Below are positions 1 to 8,645 of a stretch of 64,000 nucleotides of DNA, piece by piece (position 1 is the first letter of the stretch; the number at the start of each line of letters is the position of its first letter). The stretch lies in assembly GCF_947491715.1 (NCBI RefSeq), contig NZ_CANLKR010000025.1:20668-84667 (forward strand). The letters run 5' to 3'. A program made the position numbers and the translations under genes. The stretch comes from an uncultured Shewanella sp. Its GTDB lineage: Bacteria; Pseudomonadota; Gammaproteobacteria; Enterobacterales; Shewanellaceae. The notes under the pieces were generated by a model. The model saw only the letters and a list, made by a program, of their open reading frames with translations. It made no database searches and had not been told where the DNA came from.

Positions 1-2
1 TC

Positions 3-209
3 ACTGTACTTGCCTGGATTTGGGCTCGAATGGCATCCATTGCGTTACAGGCATTAGATACAGGTACGCAAGAAGACGCTTTTTATCAATCTAAATTACA
101 AACCGCGCAATTTTATATGGATTACTGGGCAGTACAAACTCAGAGTTTGCGTCTACAGGTGGAAACAAGCAGTGATAGCATTGCTGAATTTGATGACGCA
201 CTGTTTTAA
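3..209 (+). CDS. Acyl-CoA dehydrogenase, C-terminal end (partial)
   Basis: The window opens inside this gene; only the last 68 codons are visible, in the frame starting at base 3 and ending with TAA at 207-209. The peptide has the helical pattern of the C-terminal domain of large bacterial acyl-CoA dehydrogenases: a WIWARMA segment, then FYQSKLQTAQFYMDYW, where family members usually carry F-Y-x-x-K-x-x-x-A-x-F-Y near the end. These FAD enzymes perform the first step of fatty acid beta-oxidation. The call rests on this short tail only, so the substrate class is unknown and another flavoprotein of the same superfamily is possible. Confidence 0.65.
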   Translation, partial: TVLAWIWARMASIALQALDTGTQEDAFYQSKLQTAQFYMDYWAVQTQSLRLQVETSSDSIAEFDDALF

Positions 210-267
210 CATTTTACTTGTTTGCCAAGCCACACCTTGTTGTGGCTTTGTCTTTTATTGTTTTACT

Positions 268-876
268 TTATGCGGTTTTTTGAAAGTGTAAAAAGATATT
301 ATTAGCAGGCATTTTTTCTTTTGATTGTAATGTTAATCCTTGTTTACCAGCTAATTTTTCGATCCACTCTAGTGCTTTAATGCCACTTTGGGGGTTATTT
401 TGTTTAAGGCGTAAATCAAATTCATGATTGCTTTCACTGGTATAGTGTCCATTTTGATTAAAGGGGCCATAAATACACAGGTGACCGAGTGGCACTAAAT
501 GTTGACCCACACCATGAAAAAAGGCCTCGACCATACTATGACTCATTATGTGCAAAGTGTTTGCTGTATAGAGGGCGTCCATGGGATGGTTGATTGGCCA
601 TGGCTCTGTGACATCCAGTGATAAAGGTGGGCGCAAATTAGGGCTAGGGTATGAGGTTAACCAATATTGGATGCCTTGATGGTAAGCTGGCCTGTCACTG
701 GTTTGCCAAATGAGGTGGGGTAAATGCTTGGCAAAATATACTGCATGTTGCCCAGTACCACTGCCAATTTCTAACACCTTATGGCTGTTGGCTAAGATCG
801 GTAAAAGTTGCTTAAGGATAGGGGCTTTATTATTTTCACAAGCCTTTGAAAAATATTCATCTGGTATTTGTAGCAT
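268..876 (-). CDS. DUF938 family SAM-dependent methyltransferase
   Basis: A 202-residue cytosolic protein with a class I methyltransferase fold. The glycine-rich SAM-binding loop is near residues 33-42 (VLEIGSGTGQHA), followed by SLDVTEPWP, the acidic strand expected to contact SAM, and an ANTLHIMS strand. The opening IPDEYFSKACENNKAPIL is characteristic of the DUF938 family, in which the protein is typically about 200 residues, so it appears full length. The natural substrate of this family is not established. It is convergent with the acyl-CoA dehydrogenase gene, with only about 60 bases between the two stop codons. Family assignment is firm and function is open. Confidence 0.85.
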   Translation of the reverse strand: MLQIPDEYFSKACENNKAPILKQLLPILANSHKVLEIGSGTGQHAVYFAKHLPHLIWQTSDRPAYHQGIQYWLTSYPSPNLRPPLSLDVTEPWPINHPMDALYTANTLHIMSHSMVEAFFHGVGQHLVPLGHLCIYGPFNQNGHYTSESNHEFDLRLKQNNPQSGIKALEWIEKLAGKQGLTLQSKEKMPANNIFLHFQKTA

Positions 877-1018
877 AAGGTTTTATGATCAGAAAAATAA
901 AAAGTATGTCGTATTTTTATCTTTTTTGAAAGTGCCCCACAGCATGGGATAATTCATCGCTGTTGAAGCTTGTCGATTAGCGTATAATGACATGCCTTCT
1001 ATATCAATGAGCAGTAAT

Positions 1019-1360
1019 ATGACGAAAACAGAGAAAAAAATCGACAAAAACATTCGTGAAGCACTGACGTTAGCTTGTGATGAAATCCTTGAGTTAGTCC
1101 CTGGTTTTGAATGGTTAACTCATCAAGTTGACTTTAAAAGTGTGGCGAGCACACTCAAAGTAAGCTGTATTTTTGCGACGCAAATTGCGCAAACTAACGC
1201 ACTTTATGCGCAATATGATAAACAAATGAGCCAGCTGATCCAGTCGAAACTTGCGAATATAGGGATCCATTTAAAAGACATAAGGCAAATTTGTTTTGAC
1301 AATGAAGAGCAGTGCTTAGCTGAGCATGGTGGTAACTGGGCATTAAGATTGGCTTGTTGA
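1019..1360 (+). CDS. Small conserved-type cytosolic protein, unknown function
   Basis: I do not recognise a function. From the ATG at 1019 the product is 113 residues, begins MTKTEKKIDKNIREAL, has no membrane segment or signal peptide, and looks mainly helical with two cysteines in the C-terminal third plus one close to the end. An in-frame ATG also exists at 992, but a TATAAT box lies at 983-988; if that is the -10 element, transcription would begin after 992, favouring the 1019 start. Neither start has a strong ribosome binding site. The ordinary codon pattern suggests a real gene. Confidence 0.6.
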   Translation: MTKTEKKIDKNIREALTLACDEILELVPGFEWLTHQVDFKSVASTLKVSCIFATQIAQTNALYAQYDKQMSQLIQSKLANIGIHLKDIRQICFDNEEQCLAEHGGNWALRLAC

Positions 1361-1472
1361 GTTCATTTTCACTTTGTTCGGTATTTCTACGCTGGATTGT
1401 AATAAATAGTCTGCTATTCCTGTCTTATACTTTAATGTTGGATGTATTAACGCTTTGATGGTAGGGAAGTAT

Positions 1473-1865
1473 ATGAATAGCTATTTATTGGTGGGCAGTA
1501 TAGTGAGTTTACTTTTGTGTATTAAGCACTTGACTCTCGATAGGAAAAAAGTGCTTCTTCCTTGTTTCACCAGTGATCTAAGCTTAGAGGTTAAAACACA
1601 TTTAAGTAGTTATTTCTATTTTATTGCTGTTTTTTATGTGCTTGCAACCTTAATTTTGTTGGTTTGCTGTTTAAGCCTAGTTTCGCAAATGTATGCTTAT
1701 GGTTTGTTGTTATTTATCGCATTGGATTATGCCTTGTTTGCGATTTGGCAACTTTATGGAAAAATAATGAGCAGTGAAAAGCAGTCTTTTTTATTCTATT
1801 GTCATTGGATTGGTTATTTTGTTGTGACAGGATGTATTATTCTCTGGGCTTTGGATTTAGGGTAG
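1473..1865 (+). CDS. Small integral membrane protein, unknown function
   Basis: A 130-residue, very hydrophobic protein with about four predicted membrane segments (roughly residues 3-20, 45-70, 75-98 and 108-128). The ATG at 1473 is preferred over the upstream ATG at 1455 because AGGGAAG lies just ahead of it. No motif identifies a transporter or enzyme class. It stands alone between a small cytosolic gene and the convergent protease gene. Hypothetical; its function cannot be derived from the sequence. Confidence 0.55.
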   Translation: MNSYLLVGSIVSLLLCIKHLTLDRKKVLLPCFTSDLSLEVKTHLSSYFYFIAVFYVLATLILLVCCLSLVSQMYAYGLLLFIALDYALFAIWQLYGKIMSSEKQSFLFYCHWIGYFVVTGCIILWALDLG

Positions 1866-1930
1866 CTGTATTCTATTTCTTGGAAGTTAACTGACTTTAC
1901 CAAGCCACATTCTCATTGCCTCTTTCATTT

Positions 1931-1966
1931 GAAGAAATAAGGGAAGATGAAGAAATAAGGGAAGAT
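1931..1966. repeat. Two perfect tandem copies of an 18-bp unit
   Basis: The unit GAAGAAATAAGGGAAGAT occurs at 1931-1948 and again at 1949-1966 with no change, in the spacer between two convergent genes. It looks like a recent slippage or small duplication product with no evident function. Confidence 0.8.
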
Positions 1967-2002
1967 GAAGCAAAATGTGATTAAATGACACCATTGAAAA
2001 TA

Positions 2003-2038
2003 ACTCTTCAAGTGTTACAAGTAACCACTTGAAGAGTC
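2003..2038 (-). terminator. Hairpin terminator after the protease gene
   Basis: A perfect 12-bp inverted repeat (ACTCTTCAAGTG / CACTTGAAGAGT) surrounds an 11-base loop, 33 bases past the protease stop codon. On the minus strand it is followed by a modest T-rich stretch (TTATTTTC), so it most likely ends the protease transcript. It could act in both directions, because the membrane protein gene converges on it. Confidence 0.6.
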
Positions 2039-2070
2039 AGTATTATTATACAAGTGCAGACATACTTTGG

Positions 2071-3630
2071 TTAAAAGCTGGCTGTTAAGTTCAGGCCACT
2101 GTATGAGCTATAACCTCGGATCATAATATAATAGGTCGTTGCACTGCTCACATTAAAGGTACAGCTTTCATTATTGCCTGATAAGTATGGTCGGCAATCA
2201 TAGTTTGAACGAGTAGGGTTAGTGCCTGCTCTGACATACAGGTCGGCATCTCCTGAGCCACCTGATATTTCAACCGTTAACTGACTATTGGCTGCCACGT
2301 CTATTTGATAATAAGCAGTAGAAAGCCAAGAACCACTCAAGTTTGTTTCTTCCAAGCAGTCTGTTCCACAACCTGGGTTTGGATCTGGATCTGGGTCTGG
2401 ATCGGGTGTGGTTCCACCGGATAGAGAATAGACTAATTCATTTGGTGAGCTCGAAATCGCATCAGATATTTTATTTTTACTTGAACGGCTGCTGAGTAGG
2501 TTTGTCATTGCGGTGGTGGATAAACTTGGGTCTTCATCAAGATATAAAGCCACGACCCCGGCAACATGAGGCGCTGCCATAGAGGTGCCGCTAATGGTAT
2601 TGGTGGCTGAATTAGAGGAGTACCAAGCAGATTTAATACTGGATCCCGGTGCATAAATGTCTAGACATGAACCGTAATTTGAGAAACTTGAACGCGAATC
2701 ACTGCTAGTGGTAGAACCGACTGTGATGGCGTCTGCAGCGCGAGCAGGGGAATAGTTACAGGCATCGCTATTGTCATTGCCAGCCGCGACGACAAAGCTA
2801 ATACCAGCCGCAACAGCATTATTAACAGCATTATCTAATGTTTGTGATGCACCGCCGCCTAAACTCATATTAGCGACAGAAGGGCCTGATGCATTATTCT
2901 TAACCCAGTCGATCCCTGAGACAACGCCTGATGTTGTGCCTGAACCACTACAACTTAATACTCTCACCCCGACAACATTGACATTTTTTGCAACCCCATA
3001 GGTGCTGCCACCAATTGTGCCAGCTACATGCGTTCCATGACCGTTACAGTCAGTGGCATCATTATCATTGTCGACAAAGTCATAACCACTGGATGCACGG
3101 TTGCCAAATTCGTTATGCGTATTTAATACCCCAGTGTCAACAATGTATGCAGTGACGCCAGTACCATCATAATCATAGTGATAGCTGTTGCTAAGCCCTA
3201 AATCTCTTTGATCAACTCTATCAATACCCCAGGTAGGATTGGATTGATCGCCGAGTGTATTAACAAGAGGATCAATACTGAGTATCTGATCTTGTTCTAT
3301 GTACTTTACATCGGTATTTTTTTGTATTGCTGCGATTTGTTCTGCATTGGCTTTGACTAGTACACCACTAACAGTGTTGCCAAAGTTTTTAAGGACCTCA
3401 ACATCATAATTATTTTCAAGTGTTATTGATTGTTGAGTAACAAAGGATTCAATTGATAGTTCGTCGTTGAGGTTTAATACACTTGGGGTGTTAAAGACAA
3501 CAATATAATTATCTTTTACAGCGTTTTGCTGGTCAACTTTAATTATTTGAGCTTGATATTCGTTAGCATTAACCGAAGAACAGGAAAAAGCAGCTGCAAT
3601 AGCAAGTGCGAGTAAATGTTTCTTTTGCAT
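2071..3630 (-). CDS. Secreted subtilisin-like serine protease (S8) with C-terminal PPC domain
   Basis: A 519-residue exported peptidase. Residues 1-22 form a signal peptide ending at an A-N-A type site; residues about 40-118 are an I9-type propeptide that acts as chaperone and inhibitor; the S8 catalytic domain covers about 130-405. The triad is visible as Asp165 (VDTGV), His198 (NGHGTHVAG) and Ser350 (GTSMAAPHVAG), with oxyanion Asn285 (AAGN). A Pro-Asp repeat linker (about 408-418) leads to a pre-peptidase C-terminal (PPC) domain at about 430-519, normally removed after secretion. All key residues are present, so an active extracellular protease of the marine type II-secreted kind is expected. 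It shares a long divergent spacer with the nuclease gene, which fits an extracellular scavenging role. Confidence 0.93.
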   Translation of the reverse strand: MQKKHLLALAIAAAFSCSSVNANEYQAQIIKVDQQNAVKDNYIVVFNTPSVLNLNDELSIESFVTQQSITLENNYDVEVLKNFGNTVSGVLVKANAEQIAAIQKNTDVKYIEQDQILSIDPLVNTLGDQSNPTWGIDRVDQRDLGLSNSYHYDYDGTGVTAYIVDTGVLNTHNEFGNRASSGYDFVDNDNDATDCNGHGTHVAGTIGGSTYGVAKNVNVVGVRVLSCSGSGTTSGVVSGIDWVKNNASGPSVANMSLGGGASQTLDNAVNNAVAAGISFVVAAGNDNSDACNYSPARAADAITVGSTTSSDSRSSFSNYGSCLDIYAPGSSIKSAWYSSNSATNTISGTSMAAPHVAGVVALYLDEDPSLSTTAMTNLLSSRSSKNKISDAISSSPNELVYSLSGGTTPDPDPDPDPNPGCGTDCLEETNLSGSWLSTAYYQIDVAANSQLTVEISGGSGDADLYVRAGTNPTRSNYDCRPYLSGNNESCTFNVSSATTYYIMIRGYSSYSGLNLTASF

Positions 3631-4313
3631 GATGACTCCGTATTAGGTTTAATTTTATAACGGCGTAATCAACATAGAACATTTTTATACTTGCATTCAA
3701 TATCAGTATTCTTTAAATAGAATGATTTTTAAAATTAACAATAATTTAATAAAACGGTTAAATAATAACGGATTAGATGATATTTAAAGTTTTTACTTAA
3801 ATATCAACTAACAATTGGTTATTTCATATTCCAAAAATAACCTATATAAAGCAACTGATTGTATTTAATTAGTTATTGCTAATATTTTGTTTTTCTATGG
3901 CTTTAAAATATATCCTTTTATTTCATGGCAAGAGGTTTTTTATTAAAAGAGTGAAATAATATTTGTATACTAGCCTATAAATACTATATTTACTTTGAAT
4001 GAAGAAAGTTGTTGATAAAATTTTTTAAATTATATATGCAAAACGAACGATGATATATTTATTATGTCATTTAAAATGAAAAAGTAATGTTTTTCTGTCA
4101 AAAATGTGACCTAATACACAAATGTTCACATGACTAAGTCTCAATTGGTTTTTTATTGCTAATACGATTGCCGTAAAACGTTAGGGATAATATTCCTTGG
4201 TGAACATTAACAAGCTAAAATGAAATAAGACTGTCATCAATGGCAGTTATATTTACTGTTGCTTCTAATAACGGGAAGCCATCAATAAAAATAAAGACAT
4301 TTAAGGGAATAAT
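3631..4313. other. 683-bp AT-rich divergent spacer between protease and nuclease genes
   Basis: No credible gene is seen on either strand. The spacer carries the promoters of both secreted-enzyme genes and is rich in A and T, with many short A/T runs. The only clear translation signal is TAAGGGA just upstream of the nuclease start at 4314. Its length suggests room for regulator sites, but I could not define an operator. Confidence 0.5.
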
Positions 4314-7205
4314 ATGTTCATGAGAGATAGCTGCTTAATATTACTTCTAGGTTGTACATTGAATTCTGTTTATGCAGCAGAGCAGTTAATTATATCTGAG
4401 TACGTAGAAGGCAGTGGGAATAATAAGGCCGTGGAGTTATATAACACGAGTGATAATTTAATAAACTTAAATGGATACCAAATTCATTTCTATTTTAATG
4501 GAAATCAGCATTCAGGTACCAATATCGCTTTACGTGGAAGCGTTGAGGCTGGTGACGTCTTTGTTATTAGTGACGATGATGCCAGTGAGGCGATTTTGAC
4601 TGTTACCGATATGACTTCATCAATGAGTTTTTTCAATGGTGATGATGCCGTTGTGTTGAGTTATCAAGGAGAAATCGTAGATAGTTTAGGCCAAGTGGGA
4701 ACTGATCCTGGTGCTGAATGGGGGTCAGGGGAGCTTTCTACCAAAGATAATACCTTAAGGCGAAATGACGTTCAGCCTATAGCCGATATTATAGTGGATG
4801 ATGAGGTTTCATTGGCAAATTGGTTTGGTTTCGAAAAAGATAACATCAGTGATCTAGGTTTATTTGGAGAAGGCACGCCAACAGAGCCTGAGCCAACAGA
4901 ACCTTTAGTGTGTTTTGAACCTGCAATGCGTATTAATGAAATACAAGGTGCAGGTGTTGTCAGTGATTATGTTGGTGAGTCAGTGATTATAGAAGCTATT
5001 GTGGTGAGTAATAATGAATCTGGTTTTGATGGATTGTTTGTCCAGTCTCCTGATAGCGAACAAGATAGTGATCCATTCACTTCAGAAGGCATTTTTGTTT
5101 ACACTGCTGACACTCCGCTAGGCTTTCAGCTGGGTGATAGAGTCCGCCTTAAAGGAACAGTGGAAGAGTATTCGACATTAACACAAGTGGCACAGGTGGA
5201 ACAAAGTGTGTTGTGTGATACTCATCAAACCTTACCCAGTAGTCGGTTAGTGATGTTACCGAGAACAGATGATAGCCACTTTGAATCATTAGAAGGTATG
5301 CGAGTGCATTTTTCACAAAATCTAACGGTGAATGAAGTGTATAATTTGGGGCGCTATGGAGAAATTTTACTGGGTAGTGAGCGTCACTTTATTGGTACCC
5401 AAGTGGCAGAGCCCGGTGAGGAAGCATTAGCTATTACGGCTCGAAATGCCTTAGATTCAATCATACTAGATGATGGTTTAACAGCTCAAAATCCTGAAAG
5501 CATTCGTTTTCCTGCTCCAGAGCTAAGCGCTGAAAATACCGTAAGAGTGGGTGATATGGTGACGGATTTACATGCCATTATGCACTATGGATTTGGTGCT
5601 TATCGTCTATTACCGACAGAAAGTGTGAATTTCATTGCCATTAATCAGCGAACAGCTTCGCCGACATTACCAGAGGAAAGAGACGTTGTTTTGGCGAGTT
5701 TTAATGTGCTTAACTTTTTCAATGGTGATGGTCTTGGTGGCGGGTTTCCAACTGCTCGGGGGGCAAATGATCTGCTTGAGTTTGAACGTCAGCGGGCCAA
5801 AATTGTGGCCGCAATGTTAGCCATTAATGCCGATGTTTTCGGGTTAATGGAAATTGAAAATGATGGCTTTGATCGTTATTCTGCGATTGCGCATTTAGTT
5901 GATGCTTTAAATGACCAAGTTGGGAGTGAGCGCTATGGATTTATCTCACCTAGGCTGTCGCGTCTAGGAGATGATGAGATTTCGGTCGGTTTAATATACC
6001 GTATCGATACTGTCATGCCATTAGGTGAAGCTCAGATCTTGTCCAGTGATAATTCTCCCGTAGATGAGTTGGGTGTGCCCTTATTCAATGATGACAAGAA
6101 TCGACCTATGTTAACGCAGTTATTTGGACTAGTCGATGATGACGGTGTTGTTTTTGATGAGAAATTTACGGAGCAAAATCACCAAGGTGTTATTGCACAA
6201 AATGCTTCTGCTGAATTTGTGGTGGCGGTGAATCATTTTAAATCGAAGGGAAGCAGTTGCAGCAGCATTGGGGACCCAGATCTTAATGATGGACAAGGAA
6301 ACTGTAACCTGACACGAAAACGAGCTGCGATGGCTGCATCTCAGTGGTTATCGACGACGTATGCGGATAATAATATTGTATTGATGGGGGATTTAAATGC
6401 CTATGCACAAGAAGATCCTCTCACTGAATTGCGTTTATCTGGATTTTATGAGCTGTTTGATTATTTTGATAAAAATGATGCATATACCTATATTTACTCG
6501 GGGGAGTCTGGACAGTTAGATCATGCATTAGTGAATGAGGCACTCTTAGATGCTGTGATTGATGTGACACATTGGCATATTAATACCGATGAGCCTAGAG
6601 TATTAGATTATAATTTGGAGTTTAAAACTGCGTCTCAACAAGAAGATTTATATAGTGACGGTCCTTTTCGCTCGTCAGATCATGATCCCGTACTGGTTTC
6701 TTTGCAGTTTAGTGAGCCTAATCTAGCACCAATTGCTCGTTTTGATTTTTATCAAAATAGGGGATGGCTGAATGTCGAGAGTACATCTTACGATCTTGAT
6801 GGTGACATTTTAAGCCATGAATGGGATTTTGGTGATGGGCACGTGGGGAGCGGTGTTAATGTTTCCCATGAGTATACGCAAAGCGGGGAATATACGGTGA
6901 CATTAACGGTGACTGACGATGGTGGCTTGACGCATTCACAGACTCAAACAGTTCAAGTGATTATTACGCCTGAAGGAAAAGCACCCACTGCGATTATTCA
7001 ACATCAGGCTTGGTGGTTTATTCATTTATTTACATCTTTGAGTGTTGATGAAGATGGTCATATTGAAAGCCAGTCTTGGCGTTTTGATGACGGTTTTGTA
7101 TCAAGTTTTCCTTGGGTTATTCGTTTTGATAGTCAAAATCATCATGTTGAGTTGACTGTTGTGGATAATGATGGCTTAGACAATACAGCTGAGCTGTATT
7201 ATTAG
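4314..7205 (+). CDS. exeM: ExeM/NucH family extracellular endonuclease with lamin-tail and PKD domains
   Basis: A 963-residue exported nuclease. Residues 1-21 are a signal peptide ending VYA-A. About 22-150 is a lamin-tail-like domain (LIISEYVEGSGNNKAVELYN), about 200-310 an OB-like segment, about 456-800 an endonuclease/exonuclease/phosphatase fold with the metal and phosphate motifs SFNVLNFF, GLMEIEND, VNHFKSKG, LMGDLNAY and SSDHDPVL, about 806-885 a PKD domain (WDFGDGH), and the end looks like a degenerate second PKD repeat. ExeM proteins degrade extracellular DNA and are linked to biofilm release in Shewanella. This protein ends DNTAELYY without the GlyGly-CTERM sorting tail often found in ExeM, so it may be released rather than surface held. 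TAAGGGA gives a good binding site for the 4314 start. Confidence 0.9.
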   Translation: MFMRDSCLILLLGCTLNSVYAAEQLIISEYVEGSGNNKAVELYNTSDNLINLNGYQIHFYFNGNQHSGTNIALRGSVEAGDVFVISDDDASEAILTVTDMTSSMSFFNGDDAVVLSYQGEIVDSLGQVGTDPGAEWGSGELSTKDNTLRRNDVQPIADIIVDDEVSLANWFGFEKDNISDLGLFGEGTPTEPEPTEPLVCFEPAMRINEIQGAGVVSDYVGESVIIEAIVVSNNESGFDGLFVQSPDSEQDSDPFTSEGIFVYTADTPLGFQLGDRVRLKGTVEEYSTLTQVAQVEQSVLCDTHQTLPSSRLVMLPRTDDSHFESLEGMRVHFSQNLTVNEVYNLGRYGEILLGSERHFIGTQVAEPGEEALAITARNALDSIILDDGLTAQNPESIRFPAPELSAENTVRVGDMVTDLHAIMHYGFGAYRLLPTESVNFIAINQRTASPTLPEERDVVLASFNVLNFFNGDGLGGGFPTARGANDLLEFERQRAKIVAAMLAINADVFGLMEIENDGFDRYSAIAHLVDALNDQVGSERYGFISPRLSRLGDDEISVGLIYRIDTVMPLGEAQILSSDNSPVDELGVPLFNDDKNRPMLTQLFGLVDDDGVVFDEKFTEQNHQGVIAQNASAEFVVAVNHFKSKGSSCSSIGDPDLNDGQGNCNLTRKRAAMAASQWLSTTYADNNIVLMGDLNAYAQEDPLTELRLSGFYELFDYFDKNDAYTYIYSGESGQLDHALVNEALLDAVIDVTHWHINTDEPRVLDYNLEFKTASQQEDLYSDGPFRSSDHDPVLVSLQFSEPNLAPIARFDFYQNRGWLNVESTSYDLDGDILSHEWDFGDGHVGSGVNVSHEYTQSGEYTVTLTVTDDGGLTHSQTQTVQVIITPEGKAPTAIIQHQAWWFIHLFTSLSVDEDGHIESQSWRFDDGFVSSFPWVIRFDSQNHHVELTVVDNDGLDNTAELYY

Positions 7206-7258
7206 GTTTGTTTGCGTGGGATCTTGTTAGGTTTTATTATTGAATGATGAGTAGTACA

Positions 7259-7301
7259 CCCTAACGCAGTGTCATGGTGATATTTTGATGTTGCGTTAGG
7301 G
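7259..7301. repeat. Perfect 10-bp inverted repeat after the nuclease gene
   Basis: CCCTAACGCA and TGCGTTAGGG flank a 23-base spacer, 54 bases past the nuclease stop codon. No T-run follows, so it is not a typical intrinsic terminator. It could be an mRNA 3' stabiliser or a protein binding site. Confidence 0.55.
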
Positions 7302-7474
7302 ACTTGCCGCCTTGACATTTTTTATTCTCAATTCATCTGCAGTTTTTCTCAAATCATCTATAGTCAATAGTAGAGTGTTTATCATTAAAATCTAAGCCTT
7401 TTATTGTGTTGGATAGAATGAATGCTAAAGCAAATCAATAAATATACAGCAGTAGCAAATTTAGGAAGAGCGAT

Positions 7475-7990
7475 ATGCTACAACCCCCAATTTTTTTGAG
7501 TGCATTGATTTTAATTTGTGGGGGAGGATCTTGTTTAAAGGTGTATGGAATGAGCGATGAAAATAACATTTTTAATCGTGAGTTGAGAGGTCGCCTACTG
7601 ACAGATAAGCCCACTTTAAGTGATAGCAATGTATGTAAAATGCCTGATGGACTGAATAAGTTGAAGCTCGTGTTTGTGACTGATCCCCAATATGCGCCTT
7701 ATAATCCTTTTGCAAATGCACTTATTGAGATGGATTTTACCAAAAGAAGTTATGTGTTTGTGGAATTACAAAGGAAGCGATCATTTATCGGGGCATATCA
7801 ATACCGAAAACTGGCTCAAAATGTGGGTTATCTTGAAGGAAAAGACGCCATTGGTTCGCATATCCTACGTTATTCGATTACTTTTGTATGTAAAAATGCA
7901 TTTGAAGGACATTATATATACAGTCAGGCGCAGGAAGGGGCTTTATTTGATATTAACCAAAATATGGGGCGCTATTATATTTACCCGTAA
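7475..7990 (+). CDS. Putative exported protein, unknown function
   Basis: A 171-residue protein that I do not recognise. The start is supported by AGGAAGAG a few bases upstream. The first about 25 residues (MLQPPIFLSALILICGGGS) are hydrophobic and fit a signal peptide, although the glycine-rich end and absence of an early basic residue are atypical. The mature part is polar with several aromatic residues and two cysteines (VCKMPDG and FVCKN), which could form a disulfide in the periplasm. It is isolated, with a 655-bp spacer downstream. A real gene is likely; its function is unknown. Confidence 0.55.
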   Translation: MLQPPIFLSALILICGGGSCLKVYGMSDENNIFNRELRGRLLTDKPTLSDSNVCKMPDGLNKLKLVFVTDPQYAPYNPFANALIEMDFTKRSYVFVELQRKRSFIGAYQYRKLAQNVGYLEGKDAIGSHILRYSITFVCKNAFEGHYIYSQAQEGALFDINQNMGRYYIYP

Positions 7991-8276
7991 TAACATGATC
8001 TTAGTTAATTCGTTACTGGATTATATGTGTTTGAATACCGTTAACTTAATATATTAGGTTTGACCAGTATAAATGATTTTAATTGTAAGTATACATTGTT
8101 TAATAAAATGTACTCTTTTGTTTTTTATTTTGCGTTCTTAGTGTTATATTTGTTTTTTTTGGTTGCAACTATTTTGTTTTAATATTTAAAATTAAAACAA
8201 ACTGAGTGAATAATATTTCTTTTCTTTCGATGAAAAAAGAAATAGGAGCTAAAAAATCAATGTTGATATTTTTATT

Positions 8277-8305
8277 TTGATTGTTCTTAAAGATTGTCTT
8301 ATATT
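8277..8305 (+). promoter_or_regulatory. Sigma-70 type promoter upstream of a short transcript
   Basis: TTGATT (8277-8282) and TATATT (8300-8305) are separated by exactly 17 bases, close to the ideal sigma-70 layout. The start point would be about 8312. The short distance to the terminator at 8406-8438 implies a roughly 125-base RNA, or a leader with attenuation. Confidence 0.55.
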
Positions 8306-8311
8306 ACTGCG

Positions 8312-8438
8312 TGGAAAATAAGACTGTGGGATGATAATTCCTATGAATATCGAAGTGATATCAATAGGATTAATTTATGGTTTTTCTAGTAACCCTATTG
8401 AAAACAACATCTAAAGGTCACCTTTCGATGTTTTTTTT
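8312..8438 (+). ncRNA. Candidate small RNA or attenuated leader before cyoA
   Basis: Predicted from a promoter at 8277-8305 and a strong terminator ending at 8438, giving about 127 bases. Inside lies a second weaker hairpin (TCAATAGG pairing with CCTATTGA). It could be a trans-acting small RNA, with the U-rich tail that Hfq prefers, or the leader of the cyo operon with conditional read-through. The small internal frame ending in the terminator stem leaves a leader peptide possible. No conserved RNA family was recognised. Confidence 0.35.
8406..8438 (+). terminator. Strong intrinsic terminator upstream of cyoA
   Basis: AACATCTAAAGG pairs with CCTTTCGATGTT (one mismatch) around a three-base TCA loop and is followed directly by a run of T. 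It lies 207 bases before cyoA and 415 bases after the previous gene, so it most likely ends a short independent RNA or acts as an attenuator. Confidence 0.8.
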
Positions 8439-8645
8439 GTATTTTAATGGGGAACTTTACACTCTCGTGTAAATATTTTGTGTTTGCTGTTATTAATTAA
8501 GTGTAAGGAAAACGAAGTCAATAACATTAAAGGTTAAAATAGATAAATAATATGACATACCCAACAATGTGTGACTGTAACGCTATTTTTAGTCGTCACT
8601 TGTGAAGGTGTGCGTACTCTTAAAACTTTCTAATCGAGTTGTAAA

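Larger units (their letters stand above)
7991..8645. other. 655-bp spacer upstream of the cyo operon
   Basis: No protein gene of normal size is seen. The first 280 bases are AT-rich and featureless. The second half contains a well-formed sigma-70 promoter (8277-8305), a strong intrinsic terminator (8406-8438), and then about 207 bases to cyoA. A 23-codon open frame (ATG at 8343, TAA at 8412, encoding MNIEVISIGLIYGFSSNPIE and three more residues) ends inside the terminator stem. Confidence 0.6.

Noticed and set aside
7692..8057. A 121-residue frame overlapping the unknown exported gene
   Set aside because: It overlaps the better-supported frame 7475-7990, which has a ribosome binding site; its peptide has no recognisable features.
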